A DNA stretch of 64,000 bases from JBHIDJ01 sp046760105 (GCA_046760105.1 JBHIDJ010000001.1:88713-152712), one strand, 5' to 3'. Shown: positions 1 to 9,213, numbered from the stretch's first letter. Program-made: numbers and translations. The notes: a model not told the origin generated them from the letters alone.

Positions 1-1
1 A

Positions 2-2038
2 CGTCATTTTGGCGCAAGCTCGCTGCACGATCTCGTGGAGCTCGGGTTCCTGCGTGAGGAAGAATATCGTGCCTTGATCCGAGGCAGGAACTTTCTTTGG
101 CAGCTGCGTAATGGTCTACATTATCTCGCCGGTCGACGAGAAGATCGATTGTTATTTGACCACCAGCGCGTGCTAGCACAGCAGCTCGGTTATACCGATA
201 GAGCCGGAAGTCTCGCGGTAGAGCAGTTCATGAAGCGCTATTATCGCACTGTTAAAGAATTGTCGTTGCTGAACGAGATCTTGCTACAACACTTTCAGGA
301 AGCCATTCTGTCGCGCGGAAAGTCCAGGATTAAACCTATTAACCGGCGCTTTCGTTCGCACAACAATTTCATCGAAGTCACCCATGAGAAGACATTCGAG
401 CGAGCGCCCTATGCAATCTTGGAGCTGTTCCTGATCATGCAACAGCAGCCCGCGTTGAAAGGCGTCCGCGCGGATACGATCCGTCTATTACGTGCAAACT
501 TGCATCGTATCGACCGCAGTTTTCGTAAAGACCTTGGCTGCCGTAGCCTTTTTATGGAAATCATGCGCCAACCCCAAGGTATCACTCATGCATTGCGGCG
601 CATGAACGCCTATGGCGTCCTGGGCGCGTATATACCGGCGTTCGGCAGGATCGTCGGTCAGATGCAACACGACCTGTTCCACGTGTACACAGTGGACGAA
701 CACCTGCTTTTTGTCGTGCGCAATCTAAGGCGACTCACGATCCCCGAGCATCATCATGAATTTCCGCTCGCAAGCTCAATCATACAGCATATCGTCAAGC
801 CCGAGCGGTTATACCTCGCCGCGTTATTTCACGACATCGCCAAAGGACGTGGCGGTGACCACTCGGTCATGGGTGAAAAGGTCGTGGTCGCCTTTTGCAG
901 ACGCCATGGCTTGAGCGATTACGATGCTAACTTTGTGCGATGGCTGGTTCGCCATCACCTTGTGATGTCATGGACGGCGCAACGTCACGACATCCACGAT
1001 CCGGAGGTGGTGCTGGAGTTTGCTCGGCAGGTCGGAAACCAAGAACGGCTCGATAACCTTTATCTGCTGACGGTCGCCGATATCCGCGGCACCAGTCCCA
1101 AGGTGTGGAATGCGTGGAAGGGCCGCCTATTGTCCGAACTATATTCCGCCGCTACGCGCATATTTCGTCGTGGTTTTGCGACGCCGCTCGATCTCAAGGC
1201 GCAGACCAGCGAGTTACGCAACGAGGCATTGTCGATTCTCCAACCTAAAGACCTGTCGCAGGGGTTGGTCGAAAACTATTGGCGACAATTAGACGATGTG
1301 TACTTCCTGCGGTATGGCGCCGAAAGCCTCGCATGGCACGCGGAAACCATCGCCAGCGCATCAGCCGCCGATTTTCCAATCGTCGCCACCCGCTACAATC
1401 CAGAGATCGGCGGCAGCGAGTTTCTCATCTACACGCCCGATCGCGAGTACCTGTTCGTGGTACAAACGGCGGGTTTTGATCGCATGAACTTGTCCATTGT
1501 AGATGCGCGCATCCATACAACCCGTAACGGTTTCGCCCTCAACACCTTCGTCGTACTCGACTATTCAGGCGAGGCTGTGCGCGACCCCAAGGTCCTGGCA
1601 GACCTAAGACAACGCATGCGTGAGCAGCTCCTGAGTCCGCGCCAAGGGCGCGACGCGCGAACAGCTCATTTGTCGCGCCAACTCAAACACTTCCCCATAG
1701 AGACCAAGGTGAACTTTAGCTCGTCTGTTAATGGACAACAAACGATAATGGAAGTGATCGCGCAAGACCGTCCAGGCTTGCTTTACCAAGTTGCGCTGAC
1801 ATTGCAACACTGCAGAGTGAACCTTGTCACGGCCAAGGTGTCCACCTACGGCGAGCGCGCTGAGGACATCTTCTTCATCACCGATCTCGAAAAACGACCG
1901 CTGACCGATCGTCAGCAGCTTGCCTGCCTTGAACGGGAAACCTATGAACGCCTTGAGGGACGAGCGGCGAATGCGACAGGAGAGTTGCGGGCAATAAGCA
2001 GCAAGTTACAAGTGGCAAGTAGCAAGAAAATTAATTGA
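2..2038 (+). CDS. glnD: PII uridylyltransferase / uridylyl-removing enzyme GlnD, 5'-truncated by the window edge
   Basis: Bifunctional nitrogen sensor that uridylylates PII at low glutamine and deuridylylates it at high glutamine. The frame is open to base 2 (reads RHFGASSLHDL before the first GTG at 35), so the gene begins outside the window and the catalytic NT core is largely missing here. Visible are the GlnD linker (EDRLLFDHQ), an HD phosphohydrolase domain with HDIAKGRGGDHS at residues 266-277 counted from base 35, and two C-terminal ACT domains (about 458-510 and 570-625; second one with QDRPGLLYQVAL) that sense glutamine. The last 15 or so residues (AISSKLQVASSKKIN) are not GlnD-like and are encoded by an intergenic repeat element that runs into the gene. 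The gene converges on amiB. Identification is secure; only the tail is unusual. Confidence 0.96.
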   Translation, partial: RHFGASSLHDLVELGFLREEEYRALIRGRNFLWQLRNGLHYLAGRREDRLLFDHQRVLAQQLGYTDRAGSLAVEQFMKRYYRTVKELSLLNEILLQHFQEAILSRGKSRIKPINRRFRSHNNFIEVTHEKTFERAPYAILELFLIMQQQPALKGVRADTIRLLRANLHRIDRSFRKDLGCRSLFMEIMRQPQGITHALRRMNAYGVLGAYIPAFGRIVGQMQHDLFHVYTVDEHLLFVVRNLRRLTIPEHHHEFPLASSIIQHIVKPERLYLAALFHDIAKGRGGDHSVMGEKVVVAFCRRHGLSDYDANFVRWLVRHHLVMSWTAQRHDIHDPEVVLEFARQVGNQERLDNLYLLTVADIRGTSPKVWNAWKGRLLSELYSAATRIFRRGFATPLDLKAQTSELRNEALSILQPKDLSQGLVENYWRQLDDVYFLRYGAESLAWHAETIASASAADFPIVATRYNPEIGGSEFLIYTPDREYLFVVQTAGFDRMNLSIVDARIHTTRNGFALNTFVVLDYSGEAVRDPKVLADLRQRMREQLLSPRQGRDARTAHLSRQLKHFPIETKVNFSSSVNGQQTIMEVIAQDRPGLLYQVALTLQHCRVNLVTAKVSTYGERAEDIFFITDLEKRPLTDRQQLACLERETYERLEGRAANATGELRAISSKLQVASSKKIN

Positions 2039-2105
2039 CACATTGTCCTCAGGAAGGAAAGTCTCAAAGCAAACCTTGCTAATTCATACTTGCTACTTGG
2101 TAGCT
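1981..2105. repeat. Degenerate inverted-repeat element (AAGTAGCAAG word type) at glnD/amiB junction
   Basis: The left arm (about 1990-2030) is made of related words such as AGCAAGTTACAAGTGGCAAG. The right arm (about 2076-2105) is the complement, TACTTGCTACTTGG. The left arm lies inside the glnD reading frame and the right arm ends just past the amiB stop, so the convergent genes share it. A long imperfect hairpin could form in either transcript. Similar elements occur near 5.4, 8.9, 19.7, 20.3 and 49.7 kb. Confidence 0.7.
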
Positions 2106-3425
2106 TTATTGCGGGATCACCAACCGGCGTCCAACTCTAAGCTGGCTGCCCTTCAGATTGTTGGCAAATCTCAAAGCGTCCACATGAACGCCATATGTCT
2201 TCGCAATCGCAGACAACGTGTCGCCGGGCTGCACCACGTGCACCCGGGAACCGCTGGTCGCAACGGCTTGATGTCGCTGCTTGAGCTTGTTGCGGGAAAC
2301 ATAGCGCTTGATACCACTGAAAATCCCGCGCGCGAGCTTTCGCTGATAGGCCTTGCTTCGCAATTTCTTCTCTTCCGTCGGATTAGAGATGAACGCCGTT
2401 TCGACTAGAATCGATGGCATATCGGGTGCCTTGAGCACCGCAAAACCCGCCTGCTGCACACCCCTGGAATGAACGGCGCCGATACGACCGAGCTCGCTTA
2501 GAACATCGCTCCCAAGCTCCAGGCTTGAACCGATCGTGGCGGTCTGAGACAGATCCAGCAAAACCTTCGCCAGTAGGTCGTCTTTATCGCTCAAACTGAC
2601 GCCGCCAATCAGATCGGAAGCGTTTTCCCTATCGGCCACCATCTTCGCCAACGCACTGGTGGCACCCCGTTGCGACAACGCATAGACCGACGCGCCGCGG
2701 GCGTGTCGTGCACGCTTACCAGGCAGTGCGTCCGCATGAATGGAGATAAACAGATCCGCCTCATAACGGCGCGCCTTCTCAAAGCGCCGCTTCAATGTCA
2801 CATAGTAGTCACCGTCACGAATCATAAGCGCTCGCATGCCGGGGGCAGCGGCAACGAGTTTCTTTAGCTGACGAGCAATGGCGAGCACGACATTTTTCTC
2901 ACGTGTCCGGTAGCGCCGCCCGATTGCGCCCGGATCTTCACCGCCGTGTCCGGCGTCGATGGCGATCAATAAGTCCTTCCGCTTGCTCTTTGCGCCTCGT
3001 GGCTGGGCTGGCGGCCCCTGCTTGATCGTGTTTCCGTCGTACAAGTCGATGACAAGCCGATGGCCATAGGGACTGTAGGGCTTCAGAACAAACGTGCGTG
3101 GCCGCGCCGGTCGCTTGAGGTCCAACACCACACGCAGTCCGTTATCCCCATGCGACCCAGTGCGCACGCCCGCTAGAAACGGTCCACTGAGGTCCAACTC
3201 TGGCAATGCGCCTGACAGGCGCGCGTTCTTCATATCTATAACGATACGATCGGGATTCCTGAGGGCGAATAAGCGGTGCTCCAGCAAGCCGCTCAGATCA
3301 AACACCAGACGCGTGTGGTCTGGTGCACGCCACATGCGCAGGTTTTTAACAGAGACGCTAGCAGTTTGGCCAAGGGCGGGGATCAGGCCAAGAAGGAGAA
3401 GGAGGGTAAAACGCGCAGTCCTCAT
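2106..3425 (-). CDS. amiB: N-acetylmuramoyl-L-alanine amidase, AmiB type (AMIN + Amidase_3 + LysM)
   Basis: Periplasmic zinc amidase that cleaves septal peptidoglycan during daughter-cell separation. It has a Sec signal peptide (hydrophobic residues 7-22), an AMIN domain at about 25-120 for septal targeting, an Amidase_3 domain at 152-370 and a C-terminal LysM domain (VHVVQPGDTLSAIA, 395-438). Zinc ligands are visible as H160 (DAGHGGEDPG), E176 (TREKNVV) and H230 (SIHADA), with catalytic E342 in LVETAFISNP. The length of 439 residues and the LysM tail match AmiB rather than AmiA/AmiC. The start overlaps the tsaE stop by 4 bp, so the two are translationally coupled; amiB is third in the nnr-tsaE-amiB operon. 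In many relatives mutL follows, but here glnD converges instead. Confidence 0.95.
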   Translation of the reverse strand: MRTARFTLLLLLGLIPALGQTASVSVKNLRMWRAPDHTRLVFDLSGLLEHRLFALRNPDRIVIDMKNARLSGALPELDLSGPFLAGVRTGSHGDNGLRVVLDLKRPARPRTFVLKPYSPYGHRLVIDLYDGNTIKQGPPAQPRGAKSKRKDLLIAIDAGHGGEDPGAIGRRYRTREKNVVLAIARQLKKLVAAAPGMRALMIRDGDYYVTLKRRFEKARRYEADLFISIHADALPGKRARHARGASVYALSQRGATSALAKMVADRENASDLIGGVSLSDKDDLLAKVLLDLSQTATIGSSLELGSDVLSELGRIGAVHSRGVQQAGFAVLKAPDMPSILVETAFISNPTEEKKLRSKAYQRKLARGIFSGIKRYVSRNKLKQRHQAVATSGSRVHVVQPGDTLSAIAKTYGVHVDALRFANNLKGSQLRVGRRLVIPQ

Positions 3426-3877
3426 GCTAGACCGCTTAGAAGCTTCGCACCTCGCTTCGTATGCGAAATAAGCGCCACGGTGCGCTTATCGTCAACTTTA
3501 TTAATCACGACGTCAATATCGGGTGTCGGCAAAACCCCGGTACCTCGATCGGCCCATTCTACCAGACACACGCTATTGTCCTTAACGTAGTCACGGAAAC
3601 CGAGAAACTCCAGCTCCTCGGAATTCTTGAGCCGGTAAAGGTCGAAATGATAGGCGGTAAGGCCATCGAATGTATACGGCTCAACTAATGTGAATGTCGG
3701 ACTTTTTACAACAGTCGTATGTCCTAACGCCCGCAGTATGCCGCGCGCGAGCGTTGTCTTGCCGGTGCCGAGTTCGCCATACAGATACACCAATTGCACA
3801 TAACGAATGCCGACCGCCAAGCCCGCACCCAGGGCCTCCATGGCGGCGACAGTCGGTGCCTCAAGCTCAAGCTTCAT
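3422..3877 (-). CDS. tsaE: tRNA threonylcarbamoyladenosine biosynthesis ATPase TsaE
   Basis: P-loop ATPase of the TsaBDE complex that installs N6-threonylcarbamoyl on A37 of ANN-decoding tRNAs. Its 151 residues are normal for the family. The Walker A motif GELGTGKTT lies at 34-42, followed by SPTFTLVEPY and the HFDLYRL signature in which Asp and Arg are conserved. EWADRG sits near residue 110. It overlaps nnr upstream by 11 bp and amiB downstream by 4 bp, the classical order nnr-tsaE-amiB. Confidence 0.95.
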   Translation of the reverse strand: MKLELEAPTVAAMEALGAGLAVGIRYVQLVYLYGELGTGKTTLARGILRALGHTTVVKSPTFTLVEPYTFDGLTAYHFDLYRLKNSEELEFLGFRDYVKDNSVCLVEWADRGTGVLPTPDIDVVINKVDDKRTVALISHTKRGAKLLSGLA

Positions 3878-5369
3878 GCTGCGTAAGCTGGTTCAACCGA
3901 CGGCGCATAAAAGGCAGCAGGTCAGACGCCATCACGCCGATCTCGCCGCCCTGCGCGGCCGCATCATCACCCGCCGTAGCATGAAGCCAGACGCCGAGGC
4001 GGGCTGCATCGAGAGGTTGCAGGCGCTGCGCCAATAATGCTGCTATGAGCCCGGTCAGTACGTCTCCCATGCCGCCGCTCGCCATCCCCGGATTGCCTGC
4101 ATCACATAACCACACGCGGTGGTCCGCGCTGTGCGCGACCAGCGTCCCGGCGCCCTTTAACACACAAACACCGCCGAAGCCTTCGGTCAACGCGCGCACG
4201 GCATCGAAACGGTGTGCCTGGATGTCGCTGGTGGTCATACCGAGCAGCCGCGCCGCCTCCCCCGGGTGCGGCGTCAATACCCAGTCATCGCGACGTACGG
4301 GATCAGCCGCCAGGATATTGAGGGCGTCTGCGTCGACGACCTTGGGCACCGTTGATTCCAATGCTACCGCCAGCACCAACCGTCCCCACTCACCTTGCCC
4401 CAGCCCAGGCCCTGCCGCGATGACCGTCGCGCGCTTGAGGACGGCGCGTAATGCCCGGCCATCATGGACCGCGTGTGTCAGCAACTCCGGGCGCGTACCA
4501 CTGATTGTCGCGGCGTGAGCTGGATGGGTCGCGAGTGTCACCAGGCCCGCGCCGGTGCGGTAGGCGGCCTCGCCGGCGAGGCGTGCTGCCCCTGACATGC
4601 CTTCGGCACCACCAATAACCACCACATGTCCGGCATCGCCCTTATGCAAACTCCGTCGGCGATGTGTAAGCAGGCCCACGAGCGAGCGTTGCGTGATCCG
4701 CAACGCAGCCGGGGTCACACCGTTATAAATGCCGGCTGGCGTGCCGAGGCCGTCGAACACCACCTCCCCACAATAGTCCGGGCCGTGGCCGGTAAAAAGA
4801 CCCGTCTTCAATCCGATAAAGGTGATGGTGGCATCGGCGCGTACCGCAATTCCGAGCACACGACCGGCGTCCGCGTGCAGGCCGGAGGGAATATCTACGG
4901 CCAGCCGCGGCACATGTGCCTGCGCATTCATGGCTTCAATCGCCGCACGCCAGTCGTCGCGAATCTCGCGTTCCAATCCGGTGCCGAACAGCGCATCGAC
5001 GATGACATCACTGCCTTCCAGTCGCCTCGCGCTAAACGGCACAGCTTGGAGACCAGCCGCCTCCAGGTCTTTACGGGCTTGCAGGGCATCGCCGCGCAGG
5101 CGTGCGCCATCACCGAGCGCCATCACCAGCGGCTCCAGGCTTGCCTCGTGGGCAAGCCGTGCCACGACGTAGCCATCACCGCCATTGTTACCCGGTCCAC
5201 AGACGACGCTTATCCGCCGTGCCCGCGGCCAACGACTCCGCAATAACGTGAACGTCGCCTGGCCGGCACGTTGCATTAGCGTATACCCGGGAATGTCACG
5301 ATCCTCGATCGCGATCTTATCCAGTTGCCGCGTCTGCGCGGCGTAATACAATGCTTCAGGTAGGCTCAT
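3867..5369 (-). CDS. nnr: Bifunctional NAD(P)H-hydrate epimerase / ADP-dependent NAD(P)HX dehydratase
   Basis: Repairs hydrated NAD(P)H. The N-terminal YjeF_N domain (about 1-215) epimerises R-NADHX and carries the GPGNNGGDGYVVARLA motif. The C-terminal ribokinase-like domain (about 225-495) dehydrates S-NADHX using ADP; NPGMASGGMGDVLTG near residue 435 contains the catalytic GMGD Asp, and LTPHPGEAARLL is also visible. The 500-residue fused form is the usual bacterial arrangement (E. coli YjeF/Nnr). It is first gene of the nnr-tsaE-amiB operon and divergent from queG, with a repeat element in the 133-bp gap. Confidence 0.95.
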   Translation of the reverse strand: MSLPEALYYAAQTRQLDKIAIEDRDIPGYTLMQRAGQATFTLLRSRWPRARRISVVCGPGNNGGDGYVVARLAHEASLEPLVMALGDGARLRGDALQARKDLEAAGLQAVPFSARRLEGSDVIVDALFGTGLEREIRDDWRAAIEAMNAQAHVPRLAVDIPSGLHADAGRVLGIAVRADATITFIGLKTGLFTGHGPDYCGEVVFDGLGTPAGIYNGVTPAALRITQRSLVGLLTHRRRSLHKGDAGHVVVIGGAEGMSGAARLAGEAAYRTGAGLVTLATHPAHAATISGTRPELLTHAVHDGRALRAVLKRATVIAAGPGLGQGEWGRLVLAVALESTVPKVVDADALNILAADPVRRDDWVLTPHPGEAARLLGMTTSDIQAHRFDAVRALTEGFGGVCVLKGAGTLVAHSADHRVWLCDAGNPGMASGGMGDVLTGLIAALLAQRLQPLDAARLGVWLHATAGDDAAAQGGEIGVMASDLLPFMRRRLNQLTQHEA

Positions 5370-5404
5370 AAATTCACAGCGGGTCTTTCGTGTATTTTAA
5401 CCAG

Positions 5405-5500
5405 GGAGAAGACAGCAACATAGAAGCGAGAAGCAAGTGTCGAGTTTGAAGTAGGAGGATTTTGGCCTGCTACTTGACACTTGTTACTGATTTTCAGCTA
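5405..5500. repeat. Degenerate inverted-repeat element in the nnr/queG divergent intergenic region
   Basis: The left arm GAAGCAAGTGTCGAG (about 5427-5455) faces the complementary right arm TACTTGACACTTGTTACTG (about 5471-5490). This is the same word family as the element at the end of glnD, here between divergent genes, so it must overlap or abut the promoters of both. Confidence 0.65.
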
Positions 5501-5502
5501 AC

Positions 5503-6603
5503 ATGGTTAGGCTGATGGGGAACGTGGGAGCACAAACAACGAAATTCACCCAGCTTGCCGATGACATAAAACGGTGGGGCCGCGAGCTTGGCTTTCAGGC
5601 AATCGGTGTCACCGATGTCGACTTGAGTGAGGCCGAAACCCGTCTGCTCAACTGGCTGGATGCGGGACACCATGGTGAGCTGGCTTATATGGCTAAACAC
5701 GGCGCACGCCGTAGCCGCCCACAGGACCTGTTGCCCGGCACCGTACGCGTCATCTCCACGCGTATGGACTATTTCCCCGGTCACGCTGTGGATGCAGGCG
5801 CCATCCTTGAAAACCCCAACCTGGCATTCATATCACGGTACGCGCTGGGACGCGATTATCACAAGGTCCTGCGCAAGCAGCTCAAGAAACTGGCCGCTCG
5901 CATCGAACGCGCGGTCGGCGAGCATCATTACCGCGTGTTCACCGACAGTGCACCCGTGTTGGAAAAGCCGCTGGCAGAAAAGGCCGGGTTGGGTTGGATC
6001 GGAAAGCACACCAATCTACTAAACCGGACCGGCGGGTCGTGGTTCTTCCTGGGTGAGATCTACACCGATCTGCCGCTACCAGTCGACCGGCCTGCACAAA
6101 ATCACTGCGGTCGCTGCCAAGCGTGCATTGATGTCTGCCCCACCGGCGCTATTATCGCCCCTTATGAGCTCGATGCGCGGTTGTGCATTTCTTATTTGAC
6201 GATCGAACTACGCGGCGCTATTCCGGTCCCGCTCCGCCCCCTGATAGGCAATCGGATTTTCGGGTGTGACGATTGTCAAATGGTTTGTCCGTGGAATCGC
6301 TTTGCCAAGCCCACAAACGAGCCCGACTTTGCTCCGCGCCGCGAGTTCGACGCACCGGAACTCGTTCGACTGTTCTCTTGGAGCGAGACCGAGTTTCTTG
6401 AACGCACCAAGGGCTCGGCGATCCGCCGGATCGGTTACGAAGGCTGGTTGCGCAATATTGCCGTCGCCCTGGGCAACGCGCCCACGAGTAGCGCGGTAAT
6501 CGGGGCCCTGAAAGCTCGCCTAAACGAGCCGTCCGCGCTCGTCCGCGAACACGTGCGTTGGGCATTAGCGCACCACGACGCCGCTGTGCCGTGCGAGGCG
6601 TGA
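5503..6603 (+). CDS. queG: Epoxyqueuosine reductase QueG
   Basis: Cobalamin- and Fe-S-dependent enzyme for the last step of queuosine tRNA modification (epoxyqueuosine to queuosine). It contains the DUF1730 region (ISRYALGRDYHKVLRKQL), the FTDSAPVLEK stretch with the catalytic Asp, and two [4Fe-4S] motifs, CGRCQACIDVCPTGAI and CDDCQMVCPWN. A C-terminal HEAT-like helical tail follows. The 366 residues match the family. The ATG at 5503 is used; a second ATG four codons later is also possible. It converges on orn. Confidence 0.95.
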   Translation: MVRLMGNVGAQTTKFTQLADDIKRWGRELGFQAIGVTDVDLSEAETRLLNWLDAGHHGELAYMAKHGARRSRPQDLLPGTVRVISTRMDYFPGHAVDAGAILENPNLAFISRYALGRDYHKVLRKQLKKLAARIERAVGEHHYRVFTDSAPVLEKPLAEKAGLGWIGKHTNLLNRTGGSWFFLGEIYTDLPLPVDRPAQNHCGRCQACIDVCPTGAIIAPYELDARLCISYLTIELRGAIPVPLRPLIGNRIFGCDDCQMVCPWNRFAKPTNEPDFAPRREFDAPELVRLFSWSETEFLERTKGSAIRRIGYEGWLRNIAVALGNAPTSSAVIGALKARLNEPSALVREHVRWALAHHDAAVPCEA

Positions 6604-6675
6604 ACGGTGGCCCATACGAAGTGACTCATCGACGACGCACGACTAACGGTTCACGAATCACGGTTCACAATCGAA
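6604..6675. repeat. Short-word repeat element (CGTTAGT/CGTGAATC type) between queG and orn
   Basis: Between the convergent stops lie tandem degenerate words such as CGACTAACGGTTCACGAATC. On the minus strand the orn stop codon TGA is embedded in one word (ATTGTGAACCG). This belongs to the same family as the larger elements at 19.7 and 49.7 kb, but only one arm is well developed. Confidence 0.6.
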
Positions 6676-7228
6676 GGAAAGTCTCGCGGTAGTATCTGAG
6701 CTCCTCGATGGACTCGCGAATATCGTCGAGCGCCTTGTGCGTATTCTTCTTTACCAAGCCCGAGTAGATGTCGGGCTTCCAGCGACGTGCAAGCTCCTTG
6801 ACCGTGCTCACATCCAGGTTGCGATAATGGAACCAGCCTTCAAGTTCTGGCATCGAGCGTGCCAGAAAACGGCGGTCCTGACACACACTGTTCCCACACA
6901 TAGGTGATTTACCCTTTGGAACATGCTGCTGCAGAAAATCCAGAGTCTGCCGTTCGACATCGGCCTCGTTCAACTTCGATGCGCGCACCCGCTCGCAGAG
7001 ACCCGTTTCGGTGTGCGTACGGGTGTTCCACTCATCCATGCCGTCAAGCACGGCGTCCGATTGATGCACGACTAGTACAGGCCCTTCCGCAATGATACTC
7101 AACGCGCTATCAGTAATAATGGTAGCGACCTCGAGTATTCGATCGGTTTCGGTATTCAGCCCTGACATTTCTAGGTCTATCCAGATTAGGGCGTTGGGGT
7201 CCTGGGTCTCGGTTGGTACTTGCGCCAT
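6665..7228 (-). CDS. orn: Oligoribonuclease
   Basis: DEDDh-family 3'-5' exoribonuclease that degrades 2-5-mer RNAs, and pGpG from c-di-GMP turnover, to nucleotides. Its 187 residues are near the usual 181. Exo I motif IWIDLEMSGL has the first D/E pair at about 17-19. Further motifs are CQDRRFLARSMPELE (Exo II) and HKALDDIRESIEEL (Exo III with the DEDDh His and Asp). It is essential in many gammaproteobacteria. It is divergent from the M48 protease gene, whose true start lies 63 bp away. Confidence 0.96.
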   Translation of the reverse strand: MAQVPTETQDPNALIWIDLEMSGLNTETDRILEVATIITDSALSIIAEGPVLVVHQSDAVLDGMDEWNTRTHTETGLCERVRASKLNEADVERQTLDFLQQHVPKGKSPMCGNSVCQDRRFLARSMPELEGWFHYRNLDVSTVKELARRWKPDIYSGLVKKNTHKALDDIRESIEELRYYRETFLRL

Positions 7229-7291
7229 GCGTTGTCTCCGGTTTTAATCTGCTGTTCCGCGGCCTCTCGGGGTGATGATATCACTGCACGC

Positions 7292-8539
7292 ATGAACAAC
7301 CTCACCATCTTATTCCTAGCGACACTCTTGTTGGTGGTGTGCACTCAGGTCTGGTTGGCACGACGCCAGATTCGGCATGTCGAGGTAAACCGTAGCGCCG
7401 TGCCAGAACCCTTTAGGGAAAAGATAGCACCGAAAACACACAAAAAGGCGGCGAACTACACCATCGCCAAGACCCGATTCAGTATTGTTGACTACGTCGT
7501 ATCCGCCCTGTTGCTCGTGATCTGGACGCTTGGTGGTGGATTGCAGGCGTTGGATGATCTGTGGCGCAATCTGGATTGGGGTGTGCTCGCCACAGGCACT
7601 GCATTCATGGTGAGTGTCGCGTTGATCATGGGGCTGCTCGATCTGCCGGCCTCCATCTATCAGACATTCGTCATCGAACAGCGGTTCGGTTTCAATCGCA
7701 TGACCCCGGGCCTCTTTCTCATAGATCTGATTAAGAAAGCACTGCTGGTGGTGGCGATCGGGGTCCCGCTGATCCTGGCAGCGCTTTGGTTAATGCAAGA
7801 AATGGGCGAGTGGTGGTGGCTCTATGTCTGGGTGCTTTGGACCGCATTCAGTCTGGTGGCGACTTGGGCCTTTCCCACGTTGATTGCACCGTTGTTCAAC
7901 ACCTTCACCCCACTTCAACCGGGGCCCGTCAAAGAGCGCATCCAATCCCTGCTAGAACGCACCGGGTTCAGTACCCATGGTATTTACGCTATGGATGGAT
8001 CGCGACGTTCCACGCACGGGAACGCGTATTTTAGTGGTTTTGGCAAAAGTAAGCGTATCGTGTTCTTCGACAGCCTGTTGGACAGCTTAGCGGATAGTGA
8101 GATTGAAGCGGTACTGGCACACGAACTTGGACATTTTAAGTGCCGGCACGTAACAAAGCGCCTGCTGCTGAGCTTCGCGCTGAGCCTCTGTGGGCTCGCC
8201 CTGCTCGGCTGGTTGATCAAGCAATCCTGGTTCTATGCCGGATTGGGGATTTCACAGCCGTCTACGTACACCGCATTGACGCTATTCATCTTGGTCGCTC
8301 CGGTGTTCACCTTTTTTCTGCAGCCGTTGTTTGCCTGGGGTTCGCGCAAACACGAGTTCGAGGCAGATATTTTTGCCGCCAAACATAGCGACGCACGCGA
8401 ACTGGCAAGCGCCCTGATCAAGCTATACGAGGAGAATGCGAGCACGCTGACCCCAGACCCTGTCCATTCGGCCTTCTACGATTCGCATCCACCGGCACCC
8501 GTGCGCATCGCTCATCTTAAGTCAATGATAGTCACCTAG
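7292..8539 (+). CDS. M48 family integral-membrane metalloprotease (Ste24/CAAX prenyl protease 1-like)
   Basis: Polytopic membrane zinc protease with Ste24p-like architecture. I use the ATG at 7292 (415 residues), because the longer frame from 7220 would overlap the orn start and adds a non-conserved segment. The protein begins with an N-terminal membrane helix, and several further hydrophobic segments precede the zinc motif HELGH at 277-281. The downstream EADIFAAKH provides the third, Glu, ligand. Bacterial substrates are not established; a role in membrane-protein quality control is an inference. The order orn-M48-phhB is common in related genomes, often with rsgA between, which is absent here. 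Confidence 0.88.
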   Translation: MNNLTILFLATLLLVVCTQVWLARRQIRHVEVNRSAVPEPFREKIAPKTHKKAANYTIAKTRFSIVDYVVSALLLVIWTLGGGLQALDDLWRNLDWGVLATGTAFMVSVALIMGLLDLPASIYQTFVIEQRFGFNRMTPGLFLIDLIKKALLVVAIGVPLILAALWLMQEMGEWWWLYVWVLWTAFSLVATWAFPTLIAPLFNTFTPLQPGPVKERIQSLLERTGFSTHGIYAMDGSRRSTHGNAYFSGFGKSKRIVFFDSLLDSLADSEIEAVLAHELGHFKCRHVTKRLLLSFALSLCGLALLGWLIKQSWFYAGLGISQPSTYTALTLFILVAPVFTFFLQPLFAWGSRKHEFEADIFAAKHSDARELASALIKLYEENASTLTPDPVHSAFYDSHPPAPVRIAHLKSMIVT

Positions 8540-8553
8540 TAGAGGACGCGATC

Positions 8554-8886
8554 ATGACGGAGTTGACCCAAAAAAAGTGTAAGCCCTGCGAGGGGGGGGC
8601 AAGACCGCTGACCGAAGCGGCGGCCAAAGCGTTACTCGAAAAAGTGCCGGGCTGGGAGCTGAACGAAACGGCTAATGAAATCCACCGCACGTATGAGTTC
8701 AAGAACTATTACCAGACGATGGCGTTTGTAAATGCGCTCGCCTGGATCGCACACCGGGAAGACCACCATCCCGACATCGAGGTGGGCTACAAACGGTGCC
8801 TCGTACGCTATAGCACGCACGCCGTCGGAGGGCTATCGGACAACGACTTTATCTGCGCGGCGAAGATAAATGCGCTTATTGATTAA
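8554..8886 (+). CDS. phhB: Pterin-4a-carbinolamine dehydratase
   Basis: Recycles 4a-hydroxytetrahydrobiopterin produced by phenylalanine hydroxylase, or acts in molybdopterin/folate side metabolism. 110 residues, as usual. The active-site region HREDHHPDIEVGY contains the HHP motif, and STHAVGGLSDND is the second family signature. No phenylalanine hydroxylase gene is visible in the window. The start lies 14 bp after the M48 stop, so the two are probably co-transcribed. Confidence 0.93.
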   Translation: MTELTQKKCKPCEGGARPLTEAAAKALLEKVPGWELNETANEIHRTYEFKNYYQTMAFVNALAWIAHREDHHPDIEVGYKRCLVRYSTHAVGGLSDNDFICAAKINALID

Positions 8887-9060
8887 ATAGTTACGAGTGG
8901 CAAGTAACCAGGAGCAAGTAGAGCAGTCGAGGGTCACGCGTCGCGCGTTGGCAGTGCAGCTGTAACGCGCAGTTGCCAAACTCTAGGGCTTTGTACTCCG
9001 AACTCTGGACGCTAGGACTTAATGCTGTAACTTGCCAGTTCACATTTGTTACTTAACTAC
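8887..9060. repeat. Degenerate inverted-repeat element downstream of phhB
   Basis: No gene is visible in the 327 bp between phhB and the next gene. The left arm begins right after the phhB stop (GAGTGGCAAGTAACCAGGAG), and the right arm about 9025-9058 is its complement (CAGTTCACATTTGTTACTTA). Between them is a second, weaker pair around GCAGTTGCCAAACTC. From 9061 to 9213 I see only the leader of the following gene. Confidence 0.6.
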
Positions 9061-9213
9061 TCTTCCAAGGGATGGGATTGGCACCGCCCTGGGGAAACCC
9101 CACTGATCGCTTAACCCCTAACTCCCGATCCCACGTTAATACCCACCAGTACGCGCCGGACACCTGGCGCCTGCAACCTCGTCTAACACATTGTCAAAGC
9201 AGGAGAACATCAG

